DNA from: Prochlorococcus sp. AG-347-J21
GTDB lineage: Bacteria > Cyanobacteriota > Cyanobacteriia > PCC-6307 > Cyanobiaceae
NCBI GenBank assembly: GCA_003281455.1
Contig: QCBX01000011.1
Span: 1-48,078, forward strand
Length of the DNA: 48,078 nucleotides
Direction: 5' to 3'
Shown: positions 10,201-18,292 of the stretch, one piece after another
How positions within the stretch are numbered: position 1 is the first letter of the stretch
Layout of the letters: every line of letters begins with the position of its first letter
Translations under genes and position numbers: made by a program
Notes under the pieces: generated by a model
Told to the model about the DNA's origin: nothing
What the model saw: only the letters and a program-made list of their open reading frames with translations
The model's database searches: none

Positions 10201-10735
10201 TCAGTTAGAAGAAACAAAAGATAGAACCAAAGTCTCTTTGGTTGGAATGATCCCTGATTTGAAGCAAATTACAACGAGAAAAGGAGATAGGATGGCTATA
10301 GTTCAGCTGGAAGATCTTTCTGGAAGTTGCGAAGCAATAGTTTTTCCAAAAACCTATGTCAGATTATCAGAATTTCTATTAACTGATACTAGATTATTGG
10401 TCTGGGGAACAATTGATAAAAAAAGTGATAAGACTCAATTAATAATTGATGATTGTAGAGAAATCGATAATCTTAAATTGCTAATTATTAATCTTGAAAG
10501 TTCTCAAGCATCAGATGTAAGAGTACAAAATACTTTGAGAGACTGTTTAATTAAATTTAAACCTGATAAGGGTAGATGCGGAATAAAGATTCCAGTTTTA
10601 GCTGCTGTAAGGAATAAAAATAGTGTTACTTACGTTAAATTTGGCGATCAATTTTGTATTGGTGATATACAGGGAGCATGCAAATTATTAGAAGATAAAT
10701 CATTCCAAGTTAACTTGAAATCTTTAGTTTCCTAG
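7238..10735 (+). CDS. dnaE: DNA polymerase III alpha subunit
   Basis: Replicative polymerase catalytic subunit, 1165 residues. A PHP domain opens the protein (VPLHNHSDYSLLDGA). The polymerase core has PGRGSAAGSLVAY and the catalytic aspartates in MPDIDTDFCIDRR (about 408 and 410) and KMDFLGLKNL (about 566). A helix-hairpin-helix region and a C-terminal OB fold (about 998-1040) follow. The ATG at 7238 is preferred to the TTG at 7232. The gene is one continuous frame, without the split intein found in many freshwater cyanobacteria. Its TAG ends one base before the convergent PAM68-like gene's stop. Confidence 0.98.
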   Translation: MAFVPLHNHSDYSLLDGASQISKIVDRACDLGMESIALTDHGVMYGVLDLVKKCKEKGIKPIIGNEMYVINGSIDDPQPKKEKRYHLVVLAKNYTGYKNLVKLTTISHLNGMRGRGIFSRPCIDKSLLSKYSDGLIVSTACLGGEIPQAILKGRLDVAEDIALWYKKLFADDFYLEIQDHGSIEDRIVNVELIKIGKKHQIKVIATNDAHYLSSMDVEAHDALLCVLTGKLISDEKRLRYTGTEYIKSENEMLELFKDHIDDKSIIEAVNNTVEISQKVEVFDLFGNYRMPKFPLNEDTDSFSFLTQLSKEGLLKRLKKNDLAEVDGSYKERLTSELKIIKNMGFPDYFLVVWDYIKFARDNNIPVGPGRGSAAGSLVAYSLQITNIDPVEHGLLFERFLNPARKSMPDIDTDFCIDRRNEVIDYVTNRYGEDKVAQIITFNKMTSKAVLKDVARVLDIPYGEADKLAKLIPVVRGKPYKLNEMIDMNSPSQEFRDKYINDNRVKKWVDLALRIEGTNKTYGVHAAGVVIASDPLDELVPLQRNNEGQIITQYSMDDIESLGLLKMDFLGLKNLTMIEKAVSLVNQSTGKKINIDKLPQNDSKTFELIGKGDLEGIFQLESSGMKQVVKDFKPNSLEDISSILALYRPGPLDAGLIPKFINRKNGNEKIDFPHPFIKSILTETYGIMVYQEQIMKIAQDLAGYSLGDADLLRRAMGKKKVSEMVKHRNIFVEGSMKKGVNEKLANDLFDQMVLFAEYCFNKSHSTAYGAVTYQTAFLKAHFPVAYMAALLSVNSGSSDKMQRYISNCYSMGIEVISPSINFSGVDFTIKNNQILFGLSAIKNLGDSAIRNIIENRNSFGIFKSLADLCDRLASNVLNKRSLESLIHCGALDEFSNDNNRAQLLSDLENVIEWASSRNRDRLSGQGNLFNSKEEFSNVAFSDSQLAKVEDYSLIEKLKLEKQLLGFYLSDHPLKHLTKPAKLISPISISQLEETKDRTKVSLVGMIPDLKQITTRKGDRMAIVQLEDLSGSCEAIVFPKTYVRLSEFLLTDTRLLVWGTIDKKSDKTQLIIDDCREIDNLKLLIINLESSQASDVRVQNTLRDCLIKFKPDKGRCGIKIPVLAAVRNKNSVTYVKFGDQFCIGDIQGACKLLEDKSFQVNLKSLVS

Positions 10736-10736
10736 A

Positions 10737-11186
10737 TTAACCATTTTCATCAAAATTTTGAGTTGCAGGCTTAAAAGCTGCTTTTGCCCGTTGTATATTC
10801 ATTGGAATATTTTCAATGCCGAAAAATGATCCAGGCTCCTTATCCCAACTAGCTGATAATATTCCAAAGCTTAATCCAGCGAGACCTAATAAGAAAAACA
10901 AGGCTGAAATTGCAATTGTTGAGGAAGGAGGTATTTCAGCAATATTTCTTGTAACGATAATGTAGCTAACAACAAAAACTGACATTCCTAATACTGTCGG
11001 TATTCCTGCTGTAAAAAGAATTCTTCTTGCCATTCTATCCGCGACATATTTAGGTATTCCAGTTGATGATCTCTTTGGGCTGGTTACTCTATTAGATGTT
11101 TTTTCTATATTATTAAACGCAGTTGCCTCAGGGAAATTTTTTTTCTTTTTATTTGGTGTCTTTTTTTTAGATTGTTTTTTTTTCAT
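10737..11186 (-). CDS. PAM68-like (DUF3464) photosystem II assembly protein
   Basis: A 149-residue thylakoid protein. Residues 1-25 are extremely Lys-rich (MKKKQSKKKTPNKKKKNF). Then comes the family segment GIPKYVADRMARR and two membrane helices (about 58-80 and 88-108) separated by an IAEIPPSSTI turn. A SWDKEPGS motif follows the second helix. PAM68 homologues help assemble photosystem II in plants and cyanobacteria; that role is inherited from the family. The gene is 9 bases downstream of rpsO on the same strand and ends head-on against dnaE. Confidence 0.88.
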   Translation of the reverse strand: MKKKQSKKKTPNKKKKNFPEATAFNNIEKTSNRVTSPKRSSTGIPKYVADRMARRILFTAGIPTVLGMSVFVVSYIIVTRNIAEIPPSSTIAISALFFLLGLAGLSFGILSASWDKEPGSFFGIENIPMNIQRAKAAFKPATQNFDENG

Positions 11187-11195
11187 TAAATGAAA

Positions 11196-11465
11196 TCATC
11201 CTCTGATTCCAATTTTTTTAACTAGATCCTGATATTTCTTAACGTTTTTATCTTTTATGTAAGATAGTAATCTCTTCCTTTTCCCAATCATTTTTAATAA
11301 TCCTTGCCTTGAAGCGAAATCATGAATGTTTCCTTGAAGGTGGTCACTTAATTTAGAAATTCTTTTAGAGAGCATTGCTACCTGAACTTCAACTGATCCT
11401 GTATCAGTTGGATGTACTTGATGAGTTTCAATAAGCTTCTGTTTCTCAGCTGTATCTAATGACAT
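11196..11465 (-). CDS. rpsO: 30S ribosomal protein S15
   Basis: Primary 16S rRNA-binding protein, 89 residues, normal length. Typical blocks are [38 protein letters not shown] and [13 protein letters not shown]. The 32-base gap upstream separates it from the ruvA stop and holds a TATTAT/TATAGT-like element on the minus strand that could be a promoter. The PAM68-like gene follows after 9 bases. Confidence 0.98.
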   Translation of the reverse strand: MSLDTAEKQKLIETHQVHPTDTGSVEVQVAMLSKRISKLSDHLQGNIHDFASRQGLLKMIGKRKRLLSYIKDKNVKKYQDLVKKIGIRG

Positions 11466-11497
11466 AAATTTATTTTTCTTAGTACTATAATACTACG

Positions 11498-12166
11498 TTA
11501 TCTGACTATATTACTATTATTATTATCTAAATAATTCATGGCAATCTTTAATAAATTTTCAAATGATAGATATTTATCTTGTTTATTAGGGCAATCTGTT
11601 TCTTTGATAATAATTGGCAATACTTTTCTAATTTCATTTTTTGTGTAATTTAAAGATTTAAGTGTTAATTGAATGTCACATATAATTTTATTGATTTCAG
11701 GATCCTTAATCTGAAAGTCATCTGATTTATCATCTTGTAATTTATTTTTAAATTTACTTTTTAATTCTATTATTAATCTTTCAGCCATTTTTTGACCAAT
11801 ACCAGGCACGGAACAAATTAATTTTTTGTTTTCAGTACTAATTGCATTGATAACTTCAATAATGGAAAATGTATTTAATATCCCCATTCCAATTTGAGAT
11901 CCAACACCTCTAACATTTAAAATTTCGATAAAAAAATTTTTTTGATCCCTAGTTTTAAATCCAAAAAATAGATCTGTATCTTCTTTCTTAATATGTTTTA
12001 TCCAAAGAATAATATCTTTATTAGATATCTTTTTTTTATTTAAATTAATAAAAAAAGTCTCCAATACCTGTATTTCGTAACCTATATTTTGACAATTAAT
12101 TAAGATAAAATATTTATTATTAATTTGCCATAAATCAATAATATCTCCCTTGATCCAGCTAATCAA
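11498..12166 (-). CDS. ruvA: Holliday junction DNA helicase subunit RuvA
   Basis: Binds Holliday junctions and loads RuvB. The 222 residues comprise an OB domain (1-65, starting MISWIKGDIIDLW), two helix-hairpin-helix motifs (about 85-97, NVRGVGSQIGMGIL; 119-131, SVPGIGQKMAERL) and a C-terminal RuvB-binding domain after a variable linker (about 140-165). The sequence is unusually Lys/Ile/Asn-rich. The start ATG is immediately next to the stop of the glycine-zipper gene, suggesting coupling. ruvB is not in the window. Confidence 0.95.
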   Translation of the reverse strand: MISWIKGDIIDLWQINNKYFILINCQNIGYEIQVLETFFINLNKKKISNKDIILWIKHIKKEDTDLFFGFKTRDQKNFFIEILNVRGVGSQIGMGILNTFSIIEVINAISTENKKLICSVPGIGQKMAERLIIELKSKFKNKLQDDKSDDFQIKDPEINKIICDIQLTLKSLNYTKNEIRKVLPIIIKETDCPNKQDKYLSFENLLKIAMNYLDNNNSNIVR

Positions 12167-12520
12167 TTAACCACCATCCACTTGACAACCAATAGCGGCT
12201 CCAGTTACAGCACCTAGTGGAACTGCCCACCATCTACCTTCTTTCCTTGAAATTGCACCTCCAATTCCTCCCCCCAGTAATGCACCAGCTATCTTCCCAT
12301 CAGTACAATCTTCATCTACAATTTTCTCAGCATTTGTACCTCCACAAGGTATTTCTACATCTACTTCATAACTTTTTACGAAACCTGGATTTGACTTTGT
12401 TCCAGGAATATATTCTTCCCTATATTCAGTGCGTGTACAAGTGACCGACTTTGGAATAGTTGCGTTAACTTCAAGAATAGGGGGAAAACCAAACAAAAAA
12501 GCTAAAAAAATAAATTTCAC
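12167..12520 (-). CDS. Exported glycine-zipper protein, function unknown
   Basis: A 117-residue protein starting with GTG at 12520. It has a hydrophobic N-terminus (KFIFLAFLFGFPPIL) ending near VNA-TIP, typical of a Sec signal peptide. The mature part contains three Cys (CTRTEY, PCGG, EDCTD), and a final GCQVDGG adds a fourth. A glycine-zipper stretch (IAGALLGGGIGGAIS and AVPLGAVTGAAIG, about 78-111) resembles outer-membrane lipoprotein/17-kDa antigen repeats. Probably an envelope protein. It abuts ruvA, so the two are likely co-transcribed. Confidence 0.75.
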   Translation of the reverse strand: MKFIFLAFLFGFPPILEVNATIPKSVTCTRTEYREEYIPGTKSNPGFVKSYEVDVEIPCGGTNAEKIVDEDCTDGKIAGALLGGGIGGAISRKEGRWWAVPLGAVTGAAIGCQVDGG

Positions 12521-12544
12521 TGTATTTTTTATTCTTTTGTTATT

Positions 12545-13435
12545 CTATGTCTTTTTTATTATTTTGGAAGAGGACATAATAGTTCCTAATAAAACAAGTA
12601 AAGAGCCTAATAAAAAATTTATGTTTATGAGCTCACCAAAAAATATAACTCCCAAAATAGAACCAAATAAAACTTGTAAATAGTTAATAGACGAAGCCTC
12701 GGAAGAAGGTAAGTTTTTTAATCCAGTAGTTAAGAAAGTTTGTCCAAATTGAGTAAATAGGCCAATACCAATAATCCAATTTAATTCATTCCAAGTTGGG
12801 GTTACCCAGTTAATTAAGACAATTGGTAATAAAGTTATAAGAGAAACAAGTGGGAAATACTCAATAATTACATAAATGTCTTCAGTAAATGAAAGTTTCT
12901 TAACTGTAACGTAGGCCAATGCAGTACAAATTGACCCAAGAAATGCAATTGAAACTGAAATTTTATCAATTTCAACATTTATATTTGATAATTGAATTGG
13001 ATTTAATATTACTGATATGCCTAACCAACCAATAATTAATGCTAAAACAATATTCCTAGTTATTTTTTCGTTTATAAATATTCCAGCAAATATAGATATA
13101 AAAATCGGATATGTGTATTGAATAACAGTAGATATACTTAATGGCATATTTTTTATTGAATAAAAAATACAAACTAAGGCTGAAGTGCCTAGAAGACCCC
13201 TTAAAATAAGAAGTGGTTTATTGTTACCCCATGGATTTATATTTTTAATATTAATTATGAAAAATGTAATGATCAAACTTATTAAAGACCTGAAGAAAAC
13301 TAATTCATAAATTGGTATCCTATTATCAATCTTTTTTACACACAAGGTCATTAAACTGAAAAATAAAGAAGAAAATACCAAATTATATTTGTTTAATGAG
13401 TTTAATTTATTTTCTAAATCTGTAATATTTAACAT
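12545..13435 (-). CDS. DMT-superfamily (EamA) transporter
   Basis: A 296-residue integral membrane protein with about ten hydrophobic helices arranged as two EamA repeats (first about 18-145, second about 165-292). Typical traits are FFRSLISLII and GLLGTSALVCIFYSI in the first repeat and SSEASSINYLQVLFGSILGVIFFGE in pieces in the second. The family exports metabolites or amino acids; the substrate is not predictable. It is divergent from dnaG across a 94-base gap and lies 24 bases upstream of the glycine-zipper gene. Confidence 0.88.
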   Translation of the reverse strand: MLNITDLENKLNSLNKYNLVFSSLFFSLMTLCVKKIDNRIPIYELVFFRSLISLIITFFIINIKNINPWGNNKPLLILRGLLGTSALVCIFYSIKNMPLSISTVIQYTYPIFISIFAGIFINEKITRNIVLALIIGWLGISVILNPIQLSNINVEIDKISVSIAFLGSICTALAYVTVKKLSFTEDIYVIIEYFPLVSLITLLPIVLINWVTPTWNELNWIIGIGLFTQFGQTFLTTGLKNLPSSEASSINYLQVLFGSILGVIFFGELININFLLGSLLVLLGTIMSSSKIIKKT

Positions 13436-13490
13436 TTAAAAAATAGTTTTATTGTGAAATTAAGTAGATTCTTATTTGATTTTGAACTAT

Positions 13491-13516
13491 AACAAATAAA
13501 TCATTATTTGTTTTTT
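13491..13516 (+). other. Inverted repeat with T-run just upstream of dnaG
   Basis: AACAAATAA (13491-13499) and TTATTTGTT (13504-13512) form a perfect 9-base stem with a 4-base loop, followed by T residues up to 13516. It ends 13 bases before the dnaG ATG. It could be a weak terminator-like or leader hairpin, but the stem is almost all A/T and chance is a fair explanation. Confidence 0.3.
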
Positions 13517-13529
13517 GATAAAAATCTCA

Positions 13530-15563
13530 ATGGTTCACTCTATACATCCAAGAACTATACAAGAGGTTAAGGAAAAGGCAGATATTGTTGACGTTATATC
13601 TGAACATATTGTTCTTAAGAAGAAAGGCAAAGAATTTGTTGGTATATGTCCTTTTCATGATGATACTAAGCCATCTATGACAGTATCACCAACTAAACAA
13701 TTCTATTATTGTTTTTCTTGTGGTGCTGGTGGTAACTCTATTAAATTCTTAATGGAATTTACTCGTGCAAATTTTTCAGATGTTGTACTTTCTCTCGCTA
13801 AAAAAAATCATATTAATGTTGAAAATCTTGAGGGTCCCCAAGTAGAAGCTTATAAAAAACAATTATCTAGAAAGGAAGAGCTTTATAAAATATTAAGAGT
13901 CACTAAGAATTGGTTTAAGTCTCAATTAAATAATTCTCTTGGTGCTGAAGCCATGAAATATTTAACATCAAAGAGAAACCTTAGTAACAAGATAATTGAT
14001 GATTTTGAATTAGGTTTTGCCCCAAATTCATGGAATGATTTATTTAACTATTTATCTAAGGTAGAAAAATTTCCTATTAATTTAATATTAGCTTCTGGCC
14101 TTGCAATTTCTAAAGATAATTCTGACAAGATTTATGATCGATTTAGAAATAGATTAATTGTTCCAATACATGATATGCAGGGAAGAGTAGTTGCCTTTGG
14201 AGGAAGATCTCTTGATGGTCAGGAACCCAAATATCTTAATTCTCCTGAATCAGAGGTATTTGAAAAGGGAAAAATGTTGTTTGCATTCGAAAAAGCCTCT
14301 AGCAATATTAGAAAAAGAGATAGAGCTATTATTGTTGAAGGCTACTTTGATGTTATTTCTCTTCATTCAAAGGGTATTAATAATTCTGTGGCTTCTCTCG
14401 GTACTGCATTAAACAAGTATCAAATTTCTCAACTATGTAGATGTACAGATAATAAAAATATAATTTTGAATTTTGATTCTGATAATGCAGGAATTTTAGC
14501 TACAAAAAGAGTAATCAAGGAAGTTGAGAATCTATCTCTTCACGATCAAATTAATCTTAAGATACTTCAACTAAGTCAATTTAAGGATCCTGACGAATAT
14601 TTGAATAGTCATAGCCCTGAAGATTATTTTAATTTAATTGATAATTCATCCTTTTGGATTGATTGGGAGATTGATCAGATCTTTAAAGATAAAGATTTAA
14701 CTAAGTCTGAAATTTTCCAGAGTGTGATTTCTTCATTGGTTAAATTGTTAAGTAAATTACCTCAATCATCAACCAGAACTCATTACTTACAAAAAGTTTC
14801 CGAAAAACTAAGTAATGGTCAAGCTCGGTTAGCAATACAGTTTGAACAAGATTTAAGAAATCAAGTTAAGGGATTTCGTTGGCATGGTAGATCCAAAAAA
14901 TTTGAACAACCTAGTGAAATTTCTCGGCGGGAAAAAAATGAATCGGAAATAATTTTTTATTATTTACATTGCCCAGACCTTAGGCTATTTATTCGGGATG
15001 AATTTCTTAAAAGAGAAATTAATGGTTTTAATACTAGTTATATTCAAAATTTATGGGAAGCTATTTCAAAAATTGAACAAAATAATTTAGGTTTAAACTA
15101 CTTATATGATTTAAAACAATCGAATGGTCAAATTCTTCAAAAAGATTTTTCTTCTATTAACTTAATTTCTCTTCTCCCTGACTACCTATCTCTCAATAAT
15201 CCTGAATCATCAAATAAAATTAATTTTTTTATTAATCCAAATGAATTGTTTTTAACATTGCTGAGTAATCCTAAAGACAATTTACTTGGAACATTATCGC
15301 TTCTTGAGAAATATAATTCTCTAAAAAGATGTAGACACCTTATCGAATCTTGGGGATCTCAAAGATTAAAAACTTTAGAAAATTGTATATCTATTTTAAT
15401 TGATAATCCTTCTTCAGACTCCTCAAATACAAATAAAGAGATAGATGATCTTTTTAAGGATTTAAACTCAGATGCGATTAAATTTCAAGAATTATATTAC
15501 ACAGAAAGACAACATATAGATTTTTTAGACAAGCAACGTTGTGGTAATTTCATTGCTAGTTAA
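13530..15563 (+). CDS. dnaG: DNA primase
   Basis: Makes RNA primers at the replication fork. From MVHSIHPRTI the product has 677 residues. The N-terminal CHC2 zinc ribbon has Cys40, His43, Cys61 and Cys64 (ICPFHDD and YYCFSCGAGG). The TOPRIM core shows IIVEGYFDVISLH (about 267) and LNFDSDNAG (about 313). The C-terminal third is the DnaB-interacting region and is poorly conserved. A TTG at 13515 would add five residues; the ATG at 13530 fits the family start. Confidence 0.97.
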   Translation: MVHSIHPRTIQEVKEKADIVDVISEHIVLKKKGKEFVGICPFHDDTKPSMTVSPTKQFYYCFSCGAGGNSIKFLMEFTRANFSDVVLSLAKKNHINVENLEGPQVEAYKKQLSRKEELYKILRVTKNWFKSQLNNSLGAEAMKYLTSKRNLSNKIIDDFELGFAPNSWNDLFNYLSKVEKFPINLILASGLAISKDNSDKIYDRFRNRLIVPIHDMQGRVVAFGGRSLDGQEPKYLNSPESEVFEKGKMLFAFEKASSNIRKRDRAIIVEGYFDVISLHSKGINNSVASLGTALNKYQISQLCRCTDNKNIILNFDSDNAGILATKRVIKEVENLSLHDQINLKILQLSQFKDPDEYLNSHSPEDYFNLIDNSSFWIDWEIDQIFKDKDLTKSEIFQSVISSLVKLLSKLPQSSTRTHYLQKVSEKLSNGQARLAIQFEQDLRNQVKGFRWHGRSKKFEQPSEISRREKNESEIIFYYLHCPDLRLFIRDEFLKREINGFNTSYIQNLWEAISKIEQNNLGLNYLYDLKQSNGQILQKDFSSINLISLLPDYLSLNNPESSNKINFFINPNELFLTLLSNPKDNLLGTLSLLEKYNSLKRCRHLIESWGSQRLKTLENCISILIDNPSSDSSNTNKEIDDLFKDLNSDAIKFQELYYTERQHIDFLDKQRCGNFIAS

Positions 15564-15580
15564 TATTTTTTTCTTTAAAT

Positions 15581-16048
15581 TTATAGGCAGTATTTCTTAA
15601 TCATTTTTTTTACCTTTTTGGGTTTGTCTTCAAGAATATATGCTTCTACTTCTTTTGCATATGTCCCAGAAAAATTGGAAGTAGAAAATTCTAATGCTCT
15701 TCTCTTACTTTGATGTAATTTATTTTCTAAATTTTTTATGTCTCCTACTGTTTTATTGTTATTACATTTTTGTATGGCATGAGTAGCTTCATGTCTTAAT
15801 GCTTTTCTTATTGCCCTTTCTGTTTTGAAGTTATCTTTGTTTGGTTGCTGTTTTTTATTTCTATAATTTGTTTTCCTTTTTGCATTTTCAGTACATATTA
15901 TTATTTTATTTTCTTTAAAATTATGTAGCCCTTTTATTTGTTTATTGATTAGACATTCAATTTCATTTTCTTCGACTATGTAGTTTGCTTTTATTAATAA
16001 GTCAAGAATCTCTTTATCTAATTTGCTTAAAAATAATATAAATTCCAT
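15581..16048 (-). CDS. Putative zinc metallopeptidase-like protein (HEATH motif), unknown role
   Basis: I do not recognise a named family with certainty. The 155-residue protein has an HExxH motif, RHEATHAIQKC, at residues 85-95, and a possible third ligand glutamate in AKEVEAYILED (131-141). That order recalls Atp23-type and other small zinc peptidases. There is no signal peptide or clear membrane helix, so a cytosolic location is likely. It is rich in Lys/Asn. The gene starts 10 bases after the umuC stop on the same strand, so it is probably the last gene of the LexA-box umuDC transcript. Peptidase activity is inferred. Confidence 0.72.
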   Translation of the reverse strand: MEFILFLSKLDKEILDLLIKANYIVEENEIECLINKQIKGLHNFKENKIIICTENAKRKTNYRNKKQQPNKDNFKTERAIRKALRHEATHAIQKCNNNKTVGDIKNLENKLHQSKRRALEFSTSNFSGTYAKEVEAYILEDKPKKVKKMIKKYCL

Positions 16049-16058
16049 GTTATTTTGT

Positions 16059-17345
16059 TTATTTCACTATAGTTGGGATTTGTTCTATATCAGTAGTAGA
16101 TGAGCGACTTAAGAAATTTTTATTCATCTTCCAACTTCGTGGATTTTTTGTAATAGCCCATGTAATTGCATTGTCATTAAATCTTTTATTTAATAAATCA
16201 ATTGTTCTCATAAGATTTTTTGATTTTTTTAGGTCTTTCTGAGATTTGTAATTGATAACTGATTGCTGTAAATATTCGCTATTTGTTAAATCCTGCATTA
16301 AAACTCCAGCTTTTGAAAATTTATATTCGGGATTATAAATTTCTTTAGATAATTCAACTACTATTTTTAAAATATTATTTGTGTCATCTGTTGCATTTGT
16401 AAGTTTTCTATGAGCACTTCTTTGATAATTTTGACTTGAATATTTACTGGTTCTGGCAAATACTCTAATATCAGATGATTGTAAATTCTGACTTCTCATT
16501 TTTTCAGATGCTTTTATTGCGTGAGTTGCCAGTGCTTGAGTTAAGTCTTCTAATTTTGTGACAGGAGTACCGAAACTCCTACTCACCTGAATCTCTTTTT
16601 TTGACTTCTTGTTTTTTTCTATAGGTAGACATTTATGACCTTTCAGTTCTAATTGCAATCTTTTCCCTACGATGCCTAATTTCTTAATGATTTCATTTTC
16701 TTCCATATCTCTTAATTCTCTCGCATTTTTAATACCTTTACTTTGTAGCCAATTAGAGGTTTGTTTCCCGACTCCCCATATCTTATCTACACTAATTATT
16801 TTCAAATAATTATTCTCATTTCCGGTTCTAGCTAAATCAAATATTCCAGCTGAATAATCAATATTTTTAGCTAATTTATTAGCAATTTTTGCTCTTACTT
16901 TATTTTCTCCTATTCCTACTGTTATGGTAATCCCTAGATTTTGATATATTAATGATCTTATGCTTCTTGCCCACGGATATAGATTTTTATCATTAGGTCT
17001 AGAAATAGAGACAAATGCTTCGTCAATAGAATAAATTTCTATTTGTTCACAGTAGTTTTTTAGCAAATTCATTAGCCTTCTGCTCATATCGCCGTAAAGC
17101 GAGTAGTTTGAGCTTAAGACTGCTACATCTAATTTATTTAATTTTTCTTTGATCTTGAAATAAGGAGTTCCCATTTTAATTTTTAAAGCTCGCGCTTCAG
17201 GACTTCTCGCAATGATACATCCGTCGTTATTAGATAAAATTACTACTGGTTTATTTCTCAAATGAGGATTAATATTTTGTTCACATGACGCATAAAAATT
17301 ATTAGCATCTATGAGAGCTATAGCATCAATACTTGAAATTCTCAT
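16059..17345 (-). CDS. umuC: Y-family DNA polymerase V catalytic subunit
   Basis: Translesion polymerase subunit, 428 residues, normal length. The catalytic carboxylates are present: Asp13 (LIDANNFYASCE) and Asp108/Glu109 (YSIDEAFVS). GIGENKVRAKIANKLAK and the helix-hairpin-helix segment VDKIWGVGKQT follow, then the little-finger domain and a UmuC-type C-terminal extension. Its ATG overlaps the umuD stop by 4 bases (ATGA), which indicates translational coupling. It is expressed with umuD from the promoter carrying the LexA-type box. Confidence 0.96.
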   Translation of the reverse strand: MRISSIDAIALIDANNFYASCEQNINPHLRNKPVVILSNNDGCIIARSPEARALKIKMGTPYFKIKEKLNKLDVAVLSSNYSLYGDMSRRLMNLLKNYCEQIEIYSIDEAFVSISRPNDKNLYPWARSIRSLIYQNLGITITVGIGENKVRAKIANKLAKNIDYSAGIFDLARTGNENNYLKIISVDKIWGVGKQTSNWLQSKGIKNARELRDMEENEIIKKLGIVGKRLQLELKGHKCLPIEKNKKSKKEIQVSRSFGTPVTKLEDLTQALATHAIKASEKMRSQNLQSSDIRVFARTSKYSSQNYQRSAHRKLTNATDDTNNILKIVVELSKEIYNPEYKFSKAGVLMQDLTNSEYLQQSVINYKSQKDLKKSKNLMRTIDLLNKRFNDNAITWAITKNPRSWKMNKNFLSRSSTTDIEQIPTIVK

Positions 17346-17758
17346 AAATAGCTATGTATTGAATAAATAACAACCCCCCATATCTGTACATCAATATGGT
17401 TTTTAAAGCTAAAATTAGGATAATTATGATTTTCTGCTTTTAAATATAATTCATCATTTTTTATAGATAATCTTTTTATTGTAAATTCCCCGTCTATCAT
17501 TGCAATGACAATGTTCCCTGGCTTGGCTATTAAACTCTTGTCTACTATTATTAAATCTTTATCTTTAATTCCTGCATTTATCATTGAGTCGCCTTTGACT
17601 CTAAGAAAAAAAGTGCTAAACGGATTAGATATTAAATGTTCATTTAAATCAATATTTTCTTCCGTATAGTCATCTGCGGGAGAAGGAAATCCTGCAGATA
17701 CCGAATCATTTAATAAGGGGATTTTAAACTTTTTAGTAGCTGAATTAAAGGAATCCAA
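17342..17758 (-). CDS. umuD: Pol V accessory protein UmuD (LexA-like self-cleaving)
   Basis: S24-type serine protease domain protein of 138 residues. All functional sites match E. coli UmuD with a two-residue offset: cleavage site Ala22-Gly23 (SAGFPSPADDY), nucleophile Ser58 (VKGDSMINAGI) and Lys95 (FTIKRLS). RecA-stimulated cleavage gives UmuD', which activates UmuC. The start is TTG at 17758. A LexA-like palindrome lies 14 to 27 bases upstream of the start codon. Confidence 0.95.
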   Translation of the reverse strand: MDSFNSATKKFKIPLLNDSVSAGFPSPADDYTEENIDLNEHLISNPFSTFFLRVKGDSMINAGIKDKDLIIVDKSLIAKPGNIVIAMIDGEFTIKRLSIKNDELYLKAENHNYPNFSFKNHIDVQIWGVVIYSIHSYL

Positions 17759-17771
17759 GACTTAAGTTAAT

Positions 17772-17785
17772 AGTATATATGTACT
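17772..17785 (-). promoter_or_regulatory. LexA-type SOS box upstream of umuD
   Basis: AGTATATATGTACT at 17772-17785 is a near-perfect palindrome. It differs at one position from the RGTACNNNDGTWCB form I recall for cyanobacterial LexA boxes. It sits 14 bases upstream of the umuD start, where a bound repressor would block the promoter. umuDC is a classic SOS operon, which supports the call. lexA itself is not in the window. Confidence 0.7.
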
Positions 17786-17856
17786 ATACAACAAAAATCA
17801 AAAAATAGTTAGTTATTAAGGTTTTATAGAGTAATTTTAGATTAAATCTAATCTTT

Positions 17857-18273
17857 TCAAGAACGATGGTAAGGGGAGTTGTTAGATATAGAAACAGCTC
17901 TATAGATTTGCTCGATTAGGATTAATCTAGCTAATTCATGAGGAAAAGTTAAAGGAGATAGGCTAAGTATAAGATCTGAATTTTTTTTGATATCTGAACT
18001 TATTCCATCAGTATCGCCAATTAGAAAATTAATTTTTTTATTTTTAAAATTTAAAAGTAAAGAACATAGTTCAACTGAATTAAACAGCTTCCCTTCTTCA
18101 CTTAGGCAGATAATAATATTGTTATTGGATCTAAGATTATTTAAATTAAAAGTCTTTAACTCATTAATGATAAGTTCAGGCATCCTTTTTTTGTATTGAT
18201 TAATTCCATCTCTAATCCAAAGTTTCTTTATTTTGCCGATAGCATAAATTGTTAATCTATTACTCTGAAGCAT
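17857..18273 (-). CDS. rlmH: 23S rRNA pseudouridine-1915 N3-methyltransferase
   Basis: SPOUT methyltransferase acting on 23S rRNA helix 69 in assembled 70S ribosomes. The 138 residues show [10 protein letters not shown] (usual form IGGxDGL) and the C-terminal knot [20 protein letters not shown] ending SPYHRS, diagnostic for RlmH. The Gly-to-Asp change in the IGG motif is a small oddity. It is on the same strand as the unknown 110-residue gene, 19 bases downstream of it. A short TTAGATTAAATCTAA palindrome lies just beyond its stop. Confidence 0.93.
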   Translation of the reverse strand: MLQSNRLTIYAIGKIKKLWIRDGINQYKKRMPELIINELKTFNLNNLRSNNNIIICLSEEGKLFNSVELCSLLLNFKNKKINFLIGDTDGISSDIKKNSDLILSLSPLTFPHELARLILIEQIYRAVSISNNSPYHRS

Positions 18274-18292
18274 AAGTGAATATTAAAACTAA

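Noticed and set aside
7238..10735. Split-intein dnaE as in many cyanobacteria
   Set aside because: The frame is continuous from PHP domain to OB fold and has no intein sequence.
11480..11495. AGTACTATAATACT before rpsO looks like a second LexA box
   Set aside because: It lies between the ruvA stop and the rpsO start, where SOS control makes no sense, and it fails the GT of the right half-site. It is better read as an A/T-rich promoter element.
17837..17851. TTAGATTAAATCTAA as terminator of rlmH
   Set aside because: The stem is at most 7 A/T-rich pairs with an unworkably small loop and no T-run behind it on the minus strand.
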